Assembly: GCA_030827135.1 (NCBI GenBank)
Contig: JAURFE010000006.1
Span: 62,001 to 126,000, forward strand
Length of the DNA: 64,000 nt
Direction of reading: 5' to 3'
From: Vicinamibacterales bacterium
GTDB lineage: Bacteria; Acidobacteriota; Vicinamibacteria; Vicinamibacterales; SCN-69-37
Part shown: piece by piece, positions 45,761 through 58,292 of the stretch
How the letters are laid out: each line of letters starts with the position of its first letter
Numbering within the stretch: position 1 is the first letter of the stretch
Notes under the pieces: generated by a model
The model's input: the letters and a program-made list of their open reading frames with translations, nothing else
Database searches by the model: none
Told to the model about the DNA's origin: nothing
Position numbers and translations under genes: made by a program

Positions 45761-46653
45761 GACCGGGCCTGCGAATAACGCGACGGCAACGGATGGCCGA
45801 TCGCCGGGCTCAAGGCCCGGGCCGCGTCGGACACCGCGTCCACGCGCACACCGGTGTCGATGCCGAGACCGTGCAACATGTAGAGCAGGTCCTCGGTCGC
45901 CAGGTTGCCGGAGGCGCCCGGTGCGTACGGGCAGCCGCCCAGGCCGCCGGCCGATCCGTCGAACGTCGCGATGCCAAAATCCAGCGCCGCCAGCACGTTC
46001 GCAAGCGCCATGCCGCGCGTGTCATGAAAGTGCAACGCAATCCTCGACGCGGGCATCGTCAGCAACATCTGCTCAAGGAGCATGCGGACCTGGCCGGGAT
46101 GCGCAACGCCGATGGTGTCGCTGACCGCCACCGCATACACGCCCATCGACAACAGCCGTGACGTGAGCTCGAAGACACGATCGACAGAAACCGGGCCTTC
46201 AAACGGGCACCCGAACGCCGTGGACAGGTACCCGCGCACACGCAGGCCCGCCGCAATCGCGGCCGACGTGACCTCGCGGTAGGTGTCGAACGACTCTTCG
46301 ATGCCGCGGTTGGTGTTCTTGCGGCTGAATGTCTCTGACGCGGCGGCAAAAATCGCCACGTCCGTCACATCCGCAGCGATTGCGCGCTCAAGCCCCGCCA
46401 TGTTCGGCACGAGCGCCGAGTAGCGGGTGCCCGGCCGGCGCTGGATGCTGTGGAACACCTCCGCGGCGTCCGCCAGTTGTGGAATCCACTTCGGACTGAC
46501 AAACGCCGACACTTCGATTTCGCGCAGGCCCGAGGCGCTGAGGCGATCCACAAATGCGATCTTGTCGGCCGTGCTAATGTGCGCAGCTTCGTTCTGCAAC
46601 CCGTCCCGGGGGCCGACTTCAACGACGGTGACGGCGGCAGGGAGGGGCGGCAT
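45757..46653 (-). CDS. Hydroxymethylglutaryl-CoA lyase
   Basis: 298 aa, full length. EVGPRDGLQNE holds the first metal/catalytic Asp, HFHDTRGMALAN carries the metal His pair, and GLGGCPYAPGASGN holds the catalytic Cys of the flexible loop. It splits HMG-CoA into acetyl-CoA and acetoacetate, the last step of leucine breakdown. It follows the biotin carrier gene by 6 bp and is the acetoacetate-producing step that the thiolase at 30254 could then process. Confidence 0.96.
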   Translation of the reverse strand: MPPLPAAVTVVEVGPRDGLQNEAAHISTADKIAFVDRLSASGLREIEVSAFVSPKWIPQLADAAEVFHSIQRRPGTRYSALVPNMAGLERAIAADVTDVAIFAAASETFSRKNTNRGIEESFDTYREVTSAAIAAGLRVRGYLSTAFGCPFEGPVSVDRVFELTSRLLSMGVYAVAVSDTIGVAHPGQVRMLLEQMLLTMPASRIALHFHDTRGMALANVLAALDFGIATFDGSAGGLGGCPYAPGASGNLATEDLLYMLHGLGIDTGVRVDAVSDAARALSPAIGHPLPSRYSQARS

Positions 46654-46659
46654 GGGGGA

Positions 46660-47135
46660 CTATTCGAAGTCGACCAGCACGGTGGTCGGCTGGACGAGTT
46701 CTCCTTCACGACAGTGTACGGCCTTCACCACGCCGTCGCGGGGCGCCCGGATCGGCAATTCCATCTTCATGGCTTCCAGGACCAGCAGGGGGTCGCCCTC
46801 GCTGACCGCAGCCCCGGCCGCGACGTTGATGCGCACCACCGTGGCCGACATCGGGGGGCGCAGAGCGTCGATGTCGGACGTGCGCGACCTGGAGCGGGCA
46901 CCCGCGCTCTCGACCGCCGCGCGCACGGTGATGCCGGCCAGCGTGGCCCAGGTGCCGTCCTGGGTCTTCAATGCGGCACCGACCAACCGTGTGTCGCCAT
47001 GACGCACGGTCGAGCGGCCGTCGGCACCCGTGGCCACGTCGAACGTGCCCTCCACGCCCTCGATCGTGATCACGCCCGCCTCAACGGTTGCCGTGAACTC
47101 CCGAGTCCCGATGGTGACGCGCAGTTTGGTCGCCA

Positions 47136-47136
<1 letters not shown>
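46660..47136 (-). CDS. Biotin carboxyl carrier protein of an acyl-CoA carboxylase
   Basis: 158 aa from ATG 47136, which overlaps the biotin carboxylase stop by 4 bp; the longer frame is repeat-derived. Residues about 85-158 form a biotinyl domain with the biotinylated lysine in EAMKME (Lys124) and a P-M motif at 95-96. In most methylcrotonyl-CoA carboxylases this domain is fused to the biotin carboxylase; here it is separate. Confidence 0.93.
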
Positions 47137-48619
<1,483 letters not shown>

Positions 48620-48623
<4 letters not shown>

Positions 48624-49395
48624 GACTGCCACGATGCCGGGCGCTTTCCCATGAATGCGCGCATGCCTTCCTGGCCTTCGGACGAGACACGCTGCGTCGC
48701 AATGGCGTCGACGGTGCGCGCCAGCACATCGGCGGGTAGCCGGCCGGCGACCTCGCGAAGCAGTGATTTGGTGGCGGCAATGGCGGACGGCGCCGCCTTG
48801 AGGAACTGCTGCACGTAGCGATCGACCGTTACGTCCAACTGGTCGGCCGGCACCACGTCATGCACGAGTCCCATCTCCCTGGCGCGACTTGCCGTGAACC
48901 GTGCGCCGCTCAGGCACCACTCGCGCGCAGCGGACAGGCCAATCTTGCGCACGACATACGGCGAAATCATCGCCGGCAGAATGCCGAGCACCACTTCCGT
49001 GAATCCGAACATCGCATCGTCGGTTGCGACCACGACGTCGCAGATGGCCGCAAGCCCGGCGCCGCCACCGAGGGCCGCACCATGGATGCATCCGATGACG
49101 GGGACCGGCAGGGAGTCGAGCGCGAGGAACATCGACGCCGCCATCGTGGCGTCCGCGATGTTCTCCTCGCGGGAGTAGGTCGCCATCTTCGACATCCACT
49201 GGAGGTCGGCGCCCGCGCAGAACGACGCGCCGGCGCCGCGGAGCACCACGACGCGCACGGAACCATCCGAGGGCACACCGGCGGCCCACTCGGACAGGTC
49301 CTGGATCAGGTCTTCGTTGAACGCGTTGCGCACCGCCGGCCGGTTCAACGTCACCGTGGTGACCGGACCGTGTTCCACCGTCAGGGTCGTCATCA

Positions 49396-49399
<4 letters not shown>
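48620..49399 (-). CDS. Enoyl-CoA hydratase, probably methylglutaconyl-CoA hydratase
   Basis: 259 aa. Crotonase oxyanion-hole motifs [12 protein letters not shown] and [15 protein letters not shown] are intact. Between the two carboxylase subunits and upstream of HMG-CoA lyase, its likely substrate is 3-methylglutaconyl-CoA. Start at GTG 49399 or ATG 49396; both overlap the upstream stop. Confidence 0.92.
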
Positions 49400-51003
<1,604 letters not shown>

Positions 51004-51012
51004 TCGCTGGTC

Positions 51013-51018
51013 ATTATC
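51013..51018 (-). promoter_or_regulatory. Candidate -10 box for the leucine-degradation operon
   Basis: GATAAT on the minus strand ending 9 nt before ATG 51003. A divergent TACAAT (51040-51045) faces the opposite gene at 51061. Confidence 0.5.
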
Positions 51019-51060
51019 TCCCGAAGGCAACGGAACCACTACAATGGCGGGGGAGGGTCT

Positions 51061-51282
51061 GTGGGCGAACGATCGTCAATTCTGTGGTGTGCACTGGCCG
51101 GCGCGGTCATCGGGGGCGCGGCCGGATATCTGTTCTTCACGGAAGAAGGACGCCGCCTCCGCGAAGACCTTGAGCCGAGAGTGATGGACCTGCTGGGCGA
51201 AATCGAGAAGGCGCGGGCCATGATGGACGCCCCGGCATCGCCCCGGCAGACCCCGTCCGATGTCCGTCCCTTTGCCCGCTAA
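51061..51282 (+). CDS. Small YtxH-like membrane-anchored protein
   Basis: 73 aa from GTG 51061, with GGGGGAGG just upstream and TACAAT as a possible -10. A transmembrane segment (about 7-25, [20 protein letters not shown]) is followed by a charged helical tail ([21 protein letters not shown]). This resembles YtxH-type stress proteins. Overlaps the next gene by 23 bp. Confidence 0.65.
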   Translation: MGERSSILWCALAGAVIGGAAGYLFFTEEGRRLREDLEPRVMDLLGEIEKARAMMDAPASPRQTPSDVRPFAR

Positions 51283-52201
51283 CGCAGACAAAAGGGCACT
51301 CGCGCCCCGGATGCAGCGGTTCGGTCGCCGGCTGCGCCGCACGGGCCGTCTGGGCCGGAAGGCCATCTGGCGCGGGTTCGTGGAGTTCACCCGCAGCGAG
51401 AGCATGACGTTCGCGGCGTCGATTGCGTACTACGCGCTGCTGTCCATTTTCCCCTTCTCCCTGTTGGTGCTCGCCGCGCTGGGACAGATTACGGTCGGCG
51501 AAAACGGTTCCAGCCTGCTGCAACTCATCACGCGCGCGATGCCGGCGCAAGTGGAGTTTCTTGACGCGCAGATGGCGGCGTTGTCGGGGCAGGCGCTGCA
51601 GCTGGGGGCCGCCGGCACGGTGTTGATGTTGTGGGCCTCGATGGGCGTGTTCGGCGCGTTGACCTCGGCCGTCAATCACGCCTGGGGTGTGGAGCAGCCC
51701 CCGGGATTTTTCAAACACAAGTTGATTGCGTTTGTCATGTTGGTGGCGGCGGCGTTCCTGATGGTGCTGGCGTTGCTGCTGGTCTCGGCGGCGCAGATGC
51801 TTGAGACGCGGTGGTTTGCCGGGCTGGTCGATGAGTTCGGCTGGCTGGAGTGGCTGCGTGGGTTTGTCGTGCAGAACGCGCCGATGCCGCTGTTCATATT
51901 GGTTGTGGGGTTGGTCTATTACTACGCGCCCAACGCCAAGGTTCGCCTGCGGGACGTGTGGGTGGGTGCCCTGATGGCGGGGCTGCTGTGGCGCTTCGCC
52001 TTCTGGCTCTTTTCCTGGTATCTCGGCGACCTCTCACGGTTTGCCAATCTGCACGGATCCATCGCGGCGGTTGTGGCCTTCCTCCTCTGGATCTACGTCT
52101 CCGCCGTGATCCTGCTGTATGGCGCCGAAGTGTCGGCGGCGTATGCGCGTCTGCGCAAGGCGTTGCCGCAGGAAGCCCCGGCTGCCGCACCCAGGGAATA
52201 A
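51260..52201 (+). CDS. YihY/BrkB (RNase BN-like) family membrane protein
   Basis: 313 aa with about six transmembrane segments. Family signature [19 protein letters not shown] at about residues 50-70, and a C-terminal region [18 protein letters not shown]. Once annotated as ribonuclease BN; that activity is not supported for this family. The start could also be ATG 51311. Followed by the YyaL-like gene after 4 bp. Confidence 0.88.
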   Translation: MSVPLPANADKRALAPRMQRFGRRLRRTGRLGRKAIWRGFVEFTRSESMTFAASIAYYALLSIFPFSLLVLAALGQITVGENGSSLLQLITRAMPAQVEFLDAQMAALSGQALQLGAAGTVLMLWASMGVFGALTSAVNHAWGVEQPPGFFKHKLIAFVMLVAAAFLMVLALLLVSAAQMLETRWFAGLVDEFGWLEWLRGFVVQNAPMPLFILVVGLVYYYAPNAKVRLRDVWVGALMAGLLWRFAFWLFSWYLGDLSRFANLHGSIAAVVAFLLWIYVSAVILLYGAEVSAAYARLRKALPQEAPAAAPRE

Positions 52202-52205
52202 CGCC

Positions 52206-54347
52206 TTGCTCTCGAACCGGTTATCGAAGGAACGCAGCCCGTATCTGCTGCAGCACGCGAAGAATCCCGTCGATTGGTACCCGTGGGGCCAGGAGGCATT
52301 CGCGCGCGCGAGGACCGAGCAGAAGCCCATCTTTCTCTCGATCGGCTACTCGACGTGCCACTGGTGCCACGTCATGGAGCACGAGTCCTTTGAGGATCCC
52401 TCGATCGCCGCATTGCTCAATCGGGACTTCATTCCGGTGAAGGTCGACCGCGAAGAGCGGCCGGACATCGATCGCGTGTACATGACCTTCGTGCAGGCCA
52501 CCACCGGTGCCGGTGGCTGGCCGATGAGTGTGTTCCTGACGCCGGACCTTCAGCCGTTTTTCGGCGGGACGTATTTCCCGCCAACCGCGCGCTGGGGACG
52601 TCCGGGCTTCACCGAACTGCTGTCGCAACTGGCATCCCTCTGGGAGAAGACGCCCGAGAAGGTGAGGGCGAACGCGGCCGGCATCGTCGAGCAACTCAAG
52701 GATGCGACATCAAGTGCGCCCAACCGCGCGCCGGTCGCAGGTCTGTCGGCGGTCACCGAAGGCATTGAGGAGTACATCAAGGCGTACGACCGCCGGAACG
52801 GTGGATTCGGTGGCGCGCCGAAATTCCCACGTCCATCAGAACTGGGATTTCTCCTCGACGCCTGGGCGGTGACGCGCCGCCATGAGGCCCGGCAGATGGT
52901 GGTGGACACTTTGCGGGCGATGGCCCTGGGCGGGATGCACGATCACCTCGGCGGCGGGTTTCACCGGTATTCCGTGGATGCCGAGTGGCGGGTGCCGCAC
53001 TTCGAGAAGATGCTCTACGACCAGTCGCAACTGGTGCTGGCATACCTTGGCGCCGCGCAGGCGAGCGGCGAGCCGTTTTATGCGACCGTCGCCGAAGACA
53101 CGCTCGACTACGTGCTCTACGAATTGTCGGCGCCGGACGGCGCATTTTTATCCGCCGAAGATGCCGACTCTGTGATTCCAGGCGGGACAGAGAAGCGCGA
53201 AGGGGCGTTCTACGTCTTCACGGCTACGGAAATTGACGCGCTGTTTGGTGCGGATGCGCCCATCGTGCGCCGGCGGCTCGGGATCGAAGATCGGGGGAAC
53301 GCGCCGTCGGATCCCCACGGGGAGTTTGTCGGCCAGAACATTCCCTACGTCGCGCAATCGGTGGAGGAGATTGCCACTCGCACGGGCCGTTCGCCACAGG
53401 ATGTGCTGCAGGTGCTGGCCGTCATGCGTCAGCGGATGTTCGAAGCGCGCGCGACGCGCCCCAAGCCGCATCTCGACGACAAGGTGCTCACGGCGTGGAA
53501 CGGCATGATGATCGCGGCGTTTGCCCGCGCCGGCCGGGTGCTGGTCGACAGTCCGAGACGCCACGACTGGAGACGCGCGGCGGTGCGCGCAGCCGAAAGT
53601 GTGCAGCGTCTCTTGTGGCGCGACCAGCCGCCGAGGCTGCTCCGTCGATACCGGGACGGGGAAGCGGCCGTCGACGCGTTTTGTGAAGACTACGCCTGCC
53701 TCACATGGGGACTGCTCGAACTGTTTCAGACCACCAGCGACGTGCGCTGGCTTGAGTGGGCCATCACGTTGACCGCGCGCCAGTCAGAACTGTTCTGGGA
53801 TGAATCGGACGGCGGGTGGTTCACCACGACGGGGTTGGATCCGACGGTGTTGTTGCGCCTGAAGGAGGACTACGACGGCGCGGAGCCGTCTGCCGCCTCG
53901 GTCACCGTACGCAACCTGCTGCACCTGGCGCACCTGACGGGCGAGGGACATTACGCCGATCGTGCGCAGCGCTCACTCGAACGATTTGGCCCCGCGCTCG
54001 GGCGTGTTGCGCGGGTCATGCCGTTCATGCTCTCGAATGTCGCGGCCTGGCACGGCCGCTCCTCCCAGATCGTCATCGTTGGCCCAGCCGGAGCCGAGCG
54101 CCTAGCGCTCGAAGCCGAGGCGGCGCGCGTGTATCTGCCCTTCGCCGTGCACATCACTGTCGAGCCTGGCGCCGCGCAGGCGGCACTCGCGTCGCGCCTG
54201 CCGTGGATCGCCGCCATGCCCATGGCCGCCGGCCGTCCCACGGCGTACGTCTGTCAGGACTTCACATGCCGGGCGCCCGTGACCGATCCGCGCGACCTCC
54301 GCCGACTCATCGAAGACATCAGCGCACCCAGACAGGTCCTGTCGTAA
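52206..54347 (+). CDS. Thioredoxin-domain YyaL/Spermatogenesis-associated protein 20-like protein
   Basis: 713 aa from TTG 52206, giving the standard N-terminus [18 protein letters not shown] thioredoxin-like domain carries Cys51-His-Trp-Cys54 (STCHWCHVM); the rest is a long (alpha/alpha)6-barrel-like region as in cellobiose epimerases/GH families, with [19 protein letters not shown]. The family is widely conserved but without an established reaction. A disulfide or sugar-acting role is possible. Stop codon TAA begins the TAACAT box before the next gene. Confidence 0.88.
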   Translation: MLSNRLSKERSPYLLQHAKNPVDWYPWGQEAFARARTEQKPIFLSIGYSTCHWCHVMEHESFEDPSIAALLNRDFIPVKVDREERPDIDRVYMTFVQATTGAGGWPMSVFLTPDLQPFFGGTYFPPTARWGRPGFTELLSQLASLWEKTPEKVRANAAGIVEQLKDATSSAPNRAPVAGLSAVTEGIEEYIKAYDRRNGGFGGAPKFPRPSELGFLLDAWAVTRRHEARQMVVDTLRAMALGGMHDHLGGGFHRYSVDAEWRVPHFEKMLYDQSQLVLAYLGAAQASGEPFYATVAEDTLDYVLYELSAPDGAFLSAEDADSVIPGGTEKREGAFYVFTATEIDALFGADAPIVRRRLGIEDRGNAPSDPHGEFVGQNIPYVAQSVEEIATRTGRSPQDVLQVLAVMRQRMFEARATRPKPHLDDKVLTAWNGMMIAAFARAGRVLVDSPRRHDWRRAAVRAAESVQRLLWRDQPPRLLRRYRDGEAAVDAFCEDYACLTWGLLELFQTTSDVRWLEWAITLTARQSELFWDESDGGWFTTTGLDPTVLLRLKEDYDGAEPSAASVTVRNLLHLAHLTGEGHYADRAQRSLERFGPALGRVARVMPFMLSNVAAWHGRSSQIVIVGPAGAERLALEAEAARVYLPFAVHITVEPGAAQAALASRLPWIAAMPMAAGRPTAYVCQDFTCRAPVTDPRDLRRLIEDISAPRQVLS

Positions 54348-54350
54348 CAT
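54345..54350 (+). promoter_or_regulatory. Candidate -10 box formed by a stop codon
   Basis: TAACAT ends 6 nt before ATG 54357 and its TAA is the preceding stop codon; this makes the match weaker evidence. Confidence 0.35.
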
Positions 54351-54356
54351 CAGCGG

Positions 54357-55292
54357 ATGAAATCGCTTCTGGTGTTGATGTTGTCGGTGTTTACGGCCGG
54401 GCAGGGGCAGGACCCACAGGTCCCGCTGGTCTCGCAAGTGCCGCAGAGCCCGTTGGTGTCTACCGCGTGGGTCGCGGAACGGCTGCCGGACCCGGCGGTG
54501 GTGCTCCTGCACGTCGGTCCGGCACCGGCGTACGCGACCGCGCACCTTCCCGGGGCGCGCCTCGTCACGCTGCAGATGATCAGTGTGACCGGGAAAGGCG
54601 CGACCGGCGGCGAGTTGAATCTGCAGATGCCCGATCCCGAAGCGTTGCGTGCGGCCTTGCAGACGCTCGGTGTCTCCGATACGTCACAGATCGTCGTGTA
54701 TGCCGCAACGCCCCAGGTGATGACCACCGCGACGCGTGTCGTGTTGACGATGCAGTATGCGGGGCTTGGGGAGCGTACACGGCTGATGCAGGGGGGCATG
54801 ACTGCCTGGGTCGCCGACGGGTACGCCACGACCGACGTCGTCCCCGAGGTCATCCCGGGCGAACTGAGTCCACTGATGGTCGCGCCGATCGTCGTCGACG
54901 GTGATGCCGTCGAGGCGTTGCGCAAGACGCCTGGCGTGCGTGTGGTGGATGCGAGAGCCCGTGCGCTCTACATCGGCGAGCAGACCGGTGGCGGGCGCGA
55001 TCTGCCGCACAAGACGGGCCACATCGAAGGCGCCGTGAGTGTGCCCTTCAATTCCACCTACGACCCGCAGGGACGATTCAAGTCTGTCGAGGAGTTGCAG
55101 GCGATCTTCAGTGCAGCCGGAGTGCAGCCGGGGGATACGGTGGTGGCGTACTGCCACATCGGCCAGCAGGCTACGGCGACGATCTTTGCGGCGCGCCTGG
55201 CCGGCTTCGACGTGAAACTGTACGACGGGTCTTTTGAAGACTGGTCGCGGCGTCCGGACGCCGCAGTGACGAATCCCGCGACCAAGAAGTGA
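54357..55292 (+). CDS. Secreted double-rhodanese sulfurtransferase
   Basis: 311 aa. A hydrophobic N-terminus (MKSLLVLMLSVFTAGQG) suggests export. Two rhodanese domains (about 30-165 and 175-300); the first is catalytically empty and the second has the active Cys266 in YCHIGQQAT, a six-residue loop as in thiosulfate or mercaptopyruvate sulfurtransferases. It moves sulfane sulfur to cyanide or thiols. Upstream of two cytochrome genes on the same strand, so a sulfur-redox link is possible but not shown. Confidence 0.88.
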   Translation: MKSLLVLMLSVFTAGQGQDPQVPLVSQVPQSPLVSTAWVAERLPDPAVVLLHVGPAPAYATAHLPGARLVTLQMISVTGKGATGGELNLQMPDPEALRAALQTLGVSDTSQIVVYAATPQVMTTATRVVLTMQYAGLGERTRLMQGGMTAWVADGYATTDVVPEVIPGELSPLMVAPIVVDGDAVEALRKTPGVRVVDARARALYIGEQTGGGRDLPHKTGHIEGAVSVPFNSTYDPQGRFKSVEELQAIFSAAGVQPGDTVVAYCHIGQQATATIFAARLAGFDVKLYDGSFEDWSRRPDAAVTNPATKK

Positions 55293-55338
55293 TGAAACAA
55301 GACTGAATCAGTCCGAAAAGTTTCGCGCGGCGCCGTCG

Positions 55339-55344
55339 TAATGT
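55339..55344 (+). promoter_or_regulatory. Candidate -10 box of a leaderless gene, with nearby palindrome
   Basis: TAATGT ends 8 nt before ATG 55353. A palindrome CGAAA-AG-TTTCG (55314-55325) lies at the -35 position and could be an operator. Confidence 0.5.
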
Positions 55345-55352
55345 TGGATGCG

Positions 55353-56486
55353 ATGAGAATCCGTTCCGTAGCGTGTGCCGCGGCCACGCTGATGTTGGTC
55401 ACCGCCTTTGGATTGGTGCAGGACCCGTCGAAGGCCCAGGTCGTTCAAAAAGGCACCGTCAGTACGGAGGGCAAAACCGGCGCGCAGCTGTTCGCCGAGA
55501 GCTGCGCGGAGTGTCATGGGCTGGACGGCAAGGGCAAAGAGGCGAGTGTGCTCGGCTTTGACGTGCCGACGCCCGACTTCACCGACTGCCAGTTCGCGCC
55601 ACGTGAACCGAACGCCGACTGGGTCACCGTCGCACACCAGGGCGGCCCGGTGCGCGGCTTCTCGAACCGGATGCCGGCGTTTGGCGGCGCACTCGGGGAA
55701 GCGGACCTTTACACGATCATCGAGCACATCAAGGGCTTCTGCTCGGATCCTGCCTGGCCGCGCGGCGAACTGAACCTGCCGAAAGCGCTGCACACGGAGA
55801 AGGCGTTCCCCGAAGACGAGTGGGTGATGACCACCGGTTTCGGCAAAGGCCCGGCCAACATCTCCACCGAGTTTGTCTACGAGAAGCGGTTTGGTCCGCG
55901 AAACCAGATTGAAGTGAAGCTGCCGTTCCGCGCGACAAAGGACGGCGACTGGTCGGGTGGGGCCGGCGACCTCACGCTCGGATTCAAGCGCGCGATGGCC
56001 CACAGCCTCGAGAAGGGCTTTATCGTCTCGCTCGCCGGCGAAGTGATCCTGCCGACGGGAGACAGCGTCGCGGGACTCTCGAAAGACACCACCGTCTTCG
56101 AGTCGTTTGTGTCCTTCGGCAAACTCCTGCCGTCCGACAGCTTCTTTCAGTTCCAGGGCGGCGTTGAGTTGCCCACCGACACAACCAAGGCCGGCAACGA
56201 GGCTTTCTGGCGCGCGACGATTGGGCGCACGTTTACCCAGATCGGTCCGTTTGGACGCGCGTGGTCGCCGATGGTCGAAGTGCTCGCCGCGCGCGACCTG
56301 ACAGCCGGGGCGATCACGCACTGGGATGTGGTGCCGCAGGTGCAGGTCACGCTCAATACGCGGCAGCACGTTCGCTTCAACATCGGCTGGCGCACGCCCT
56401 TGAACGATCGGCGCGGCCGCCACTCCCGCGTCGTCATGTATTTCCTGTGGGATTGGTTTGACGGAGGCCTGCGCGATGGCTGGTAA
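55353..56486 (+). CDS. Cytochrome c domain fused to a predicted outer-membrane beta-barrel
   Basis: 377 aa from ATG 55353. A signal peptide (about 1-24) is followed by a monoheme cytochrome c domain with CAECH at 51-55 and the axial Met in FSNRMPAFG (Met107). Residues about 145-377 are alternating polar/hydrophobic strands with aromatic girdles, such as GDLTLGFKRAMAHS, FIVSLAGEVILPTG, HVRFNIGWRTPL and the terminal MYFLWDWFDGGLRDGW. That pattern is typical of an outer-membrane barrel. If so, heme and pore are one polypeptide. Overlaps the pentaheme gene. Confidence 0.75.
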   Translation: MRIRSVACAAATLMLVTAFGLVQDPSKAQVVQKGTVSTEGKTGAQLFAESCAECHGLDGKGKEASVLGFDVPTPDFTDCQFAPREPNADWVTVAHQGGPVRGFSNRMPAFGGALGEADLYTIIEHIKGFCSDPAWPRGELNLPKALHTEKAFPEDEWVMTTGFGKGPANISTEFVYEKRFGPRNQIEVKLPFRATKDGDWSGGAGDLTLGFKRAMAHSLEKGFIVSLAGEVILPTGDSVAGLSKDTTVFESFVSFGKLLPSDSFFQFQGGVELPTDTTKAGNEAFWRATIGRTFTQIGPFGRAWSPMVEVLAARDLTAGAITHWDVVPQVQVTLNTRQHVRFNIGWRTPLNDRRGRHSRVVMYFLWDWFDGGLRDGW

Positions 56487-58119
56487 GTATCTTGTCGGCG
56501 TCGCTGCCGTGTTGTGGGCGTCAACACTGGTTGTCGCCTCAGAGAAAATGACGTCGGAAGGCTTTGTAGAGGACACTCAAGTGTCCTCAATAAAGCCTCC
56601 CGACGTCATGTTCGAGCCGGGTGACACGTGCATGGTGTGTCACAACAACCTCATCACGCGCTCGGGCGAAAACGTGTCGATCGGTGCGGACTGGCGCGCG
56701 TCGATGATGGCCAACTCCGCGCGGGATCCGTACTGGATGGCGGCCGTACGGCGCGAAGTCATGGACCACCCGGCGACGGCCGCGACGATCGAAGACGAAT
56801 GCACGGTCTGTCACATGCCGATGACCACCTTCCCGGCGCGGGCCGCCGGCGGCAAGGGACGCCTGTTTGATCAGTTGTTGCCAACCGCGCCCAACGTCGG
56901 GCTCGCGGAAGACGGCGTGTCGTGCACGGTCTGTCACCAGATCCAGCCGACAAAATTCGGCGACCCCTCGAGCTTCAACGGCGGGTACGTGATTGACGTC
57001 GCCGCCGATGGTGCACGCAAGGTCTTCGGTCCGTTTGCGATCGACGCCGGTCGCACCAGGGTCATGCAGTCGTCGTCGGGCTTCCAGCCCAACGAATCGG
57101 CGCATGTGCAGCAGTCCGAGCTCTGTGCGACATGCCACACCTTGTTCACGCACTCGCTCGCAAAAGGCGCGACCGACGTGCGCTTGCCGGAACAGACGCC
57201 GTATCTCGAATGGCAGCAGAGCGCGTATCGCGACACGCAGAGCTGCCAGTCGTGCCATATGCCGGTGGTGCAGGAAGAGATCGCGCTGTCGCGTGTGCTC
57301 GGGCAGCCGCGCGCGGGTGTCTCACGCCACACATTTCTTGGCGGCAACTTCTTCATGATGCGGATGCTCAATCGCTATCGCGATGACCTCGGGGTGCGGG
57401 CGACGCCGGCGGAGATGGCCTCAGCCGTCGCGCGCACGGTGGCGCATCTGCAGAACGACACGGCGACAATCGCCGTCACCGCCGAGCGTGTTGATGGCCG
57501 GCTCGTCGCCGATGTGGTCGTCGACAACCTCGCCGGCCACAAGTTCCCGACGGCGTACCCGTCCCGCCGCGCATGGATTCAGTTGACGGCGAAAGACGCG
57601 CAGGGCCGCGTCGTGTTTGAGTCCGGCGCCTGGACGCCCGACGGTCGCATCACCGGGAACGTCAACGACACCGACGGCACCCAGTTCGAGCCGCACTACC
57701 GCCAGATCGATCAGCCCGACCAGGTCCAGATTTACGAATCGGTCATGGCCGATCCATCAGGCCGGGTGACGACGGGTTTGCTGTCGGGCGCGCGGTATCT
57801 CAAAGACAACCGTCTGCTGCCACGCGGTCTCGACAAGGCACGCGCAACCGCCGATGTGGCCGTGCACGGCGGTGCGCTGACCGATGCGGACTTCGCCGCG
57901 GGCCGCGACCGTGTGCGCTACGTCATCAACGCTGCACCGACCACCGGCGACGTCACCGTCACCGCCACCCTGTGGTTCCAGCCAATCGGGTTCAGATGGG
58001 CCGACAACCTCGGCACGTACGATGCACCGGAGATAAACAGGTTCGTCCGGTACTACACGTCGATGTCAGCAGAGTCTGCGCTCGCGATTGCGACGACGAC
58101 ATTCAAAATGAGGCAATGA
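56476..58119 (+). CDS. Secreted pentaheme c-type cytochrome
   Basis: 547 aa from ATG 56476, supported by GGAGG at 56463-56467; it overlaps the preceding stop by 11 bp. Signal peptide (about 1-22). Five CxxCH heme sites: CMVCH (52-56), CTVCH (109-113), CTVCH (150-154), CATCH (217-221) and CQSCH (257-261). The C-terminal half has none but carries AGHKFPTAYPSRRAW, a segment found in multiheme proteins of the cytochrome c554 type. It probably passes electrons to or from the cytochrome-barrel protein. The last codons lie in the octamer array. Confidence 0.9.
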   Translation: MAGKYLVGVAAVLWASTLVVASEKMTSEGFVEDTQVSSIKPPDVMFEPGDTCMVCHNNLITRSGENVSIGADWRASMMANSARDPYWMAAVRREVMDHPATAATIEDECTVCHMPMTTFPARAAGGKGRLFDQLLPTAPNVGLAEDGVSCTVCHQIQPTKFGDPSSFNGGYVIDVAADGARKVFGPFAIDAGRTRVMQSSSGFQPNESAHVQQSELCATCHTLFTHSLAKGATDVRLPEQTPYLEWQQSAYRDTQSCQSCHMPVVQEEIALSRVLGQPRAGVSRHTFLGGNFFMMRMLNRYRDDLGVRATPAEMASAVARTVAHLQNDTATIAVTAERVDGRLVADVVVDNLAGHKFPTAYPSRRAWIQLTAKDAQGRVVFESGAWTPDGRITGNVNDTDGTQFEPHYRQIDQPDQVQIYESVMADPSGRVTTGLLSGARYLKDNRLLPRGLDKARATADVAVHGGALTDADFAAGRDRVRYVINAAPTTGDVTVTATLWFQPIGFRWADNLGTYDAPEINRFVRYYTSMSAESALAIATTTFKMRQ

Positions 58120-58292
58120 GGCAATGGGGCAATGAGGCAATGGAATGGCCTCAATTCCTCAATTCCTCAATTCCTCAATCCAATTGCCGCAATGGCCGGC
58201 CCTCATCGGAGCCATTACGGCCATTGCATTAAGCCACTGTGGAATTGCAGGAATTCCATTGCCTCATTGCCTCATTGCCCCATTGCCTAATT
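58107..58292. repeat. Three octamer arrays forming an inverted-repeat convergent boundary
   Basis: AATGAGGC x4 (58107-58138, with one G substitution), TCAATTCC x3 (58151-58174), and ATTGCCTC x4 (58258-58289), which is the reverse complement of the first array in another rotation. The first array contains the end of the pentaheme gene, and the last one contains the stop of the convergent peptidase gene. Confidence 0.9.

Noticed and set aside
58107-58292. Possible CRISPR or integron-like array
   Set aside because: Unit length is 8 bp and arrays have no unique spacers; no integrase or cas gene present.
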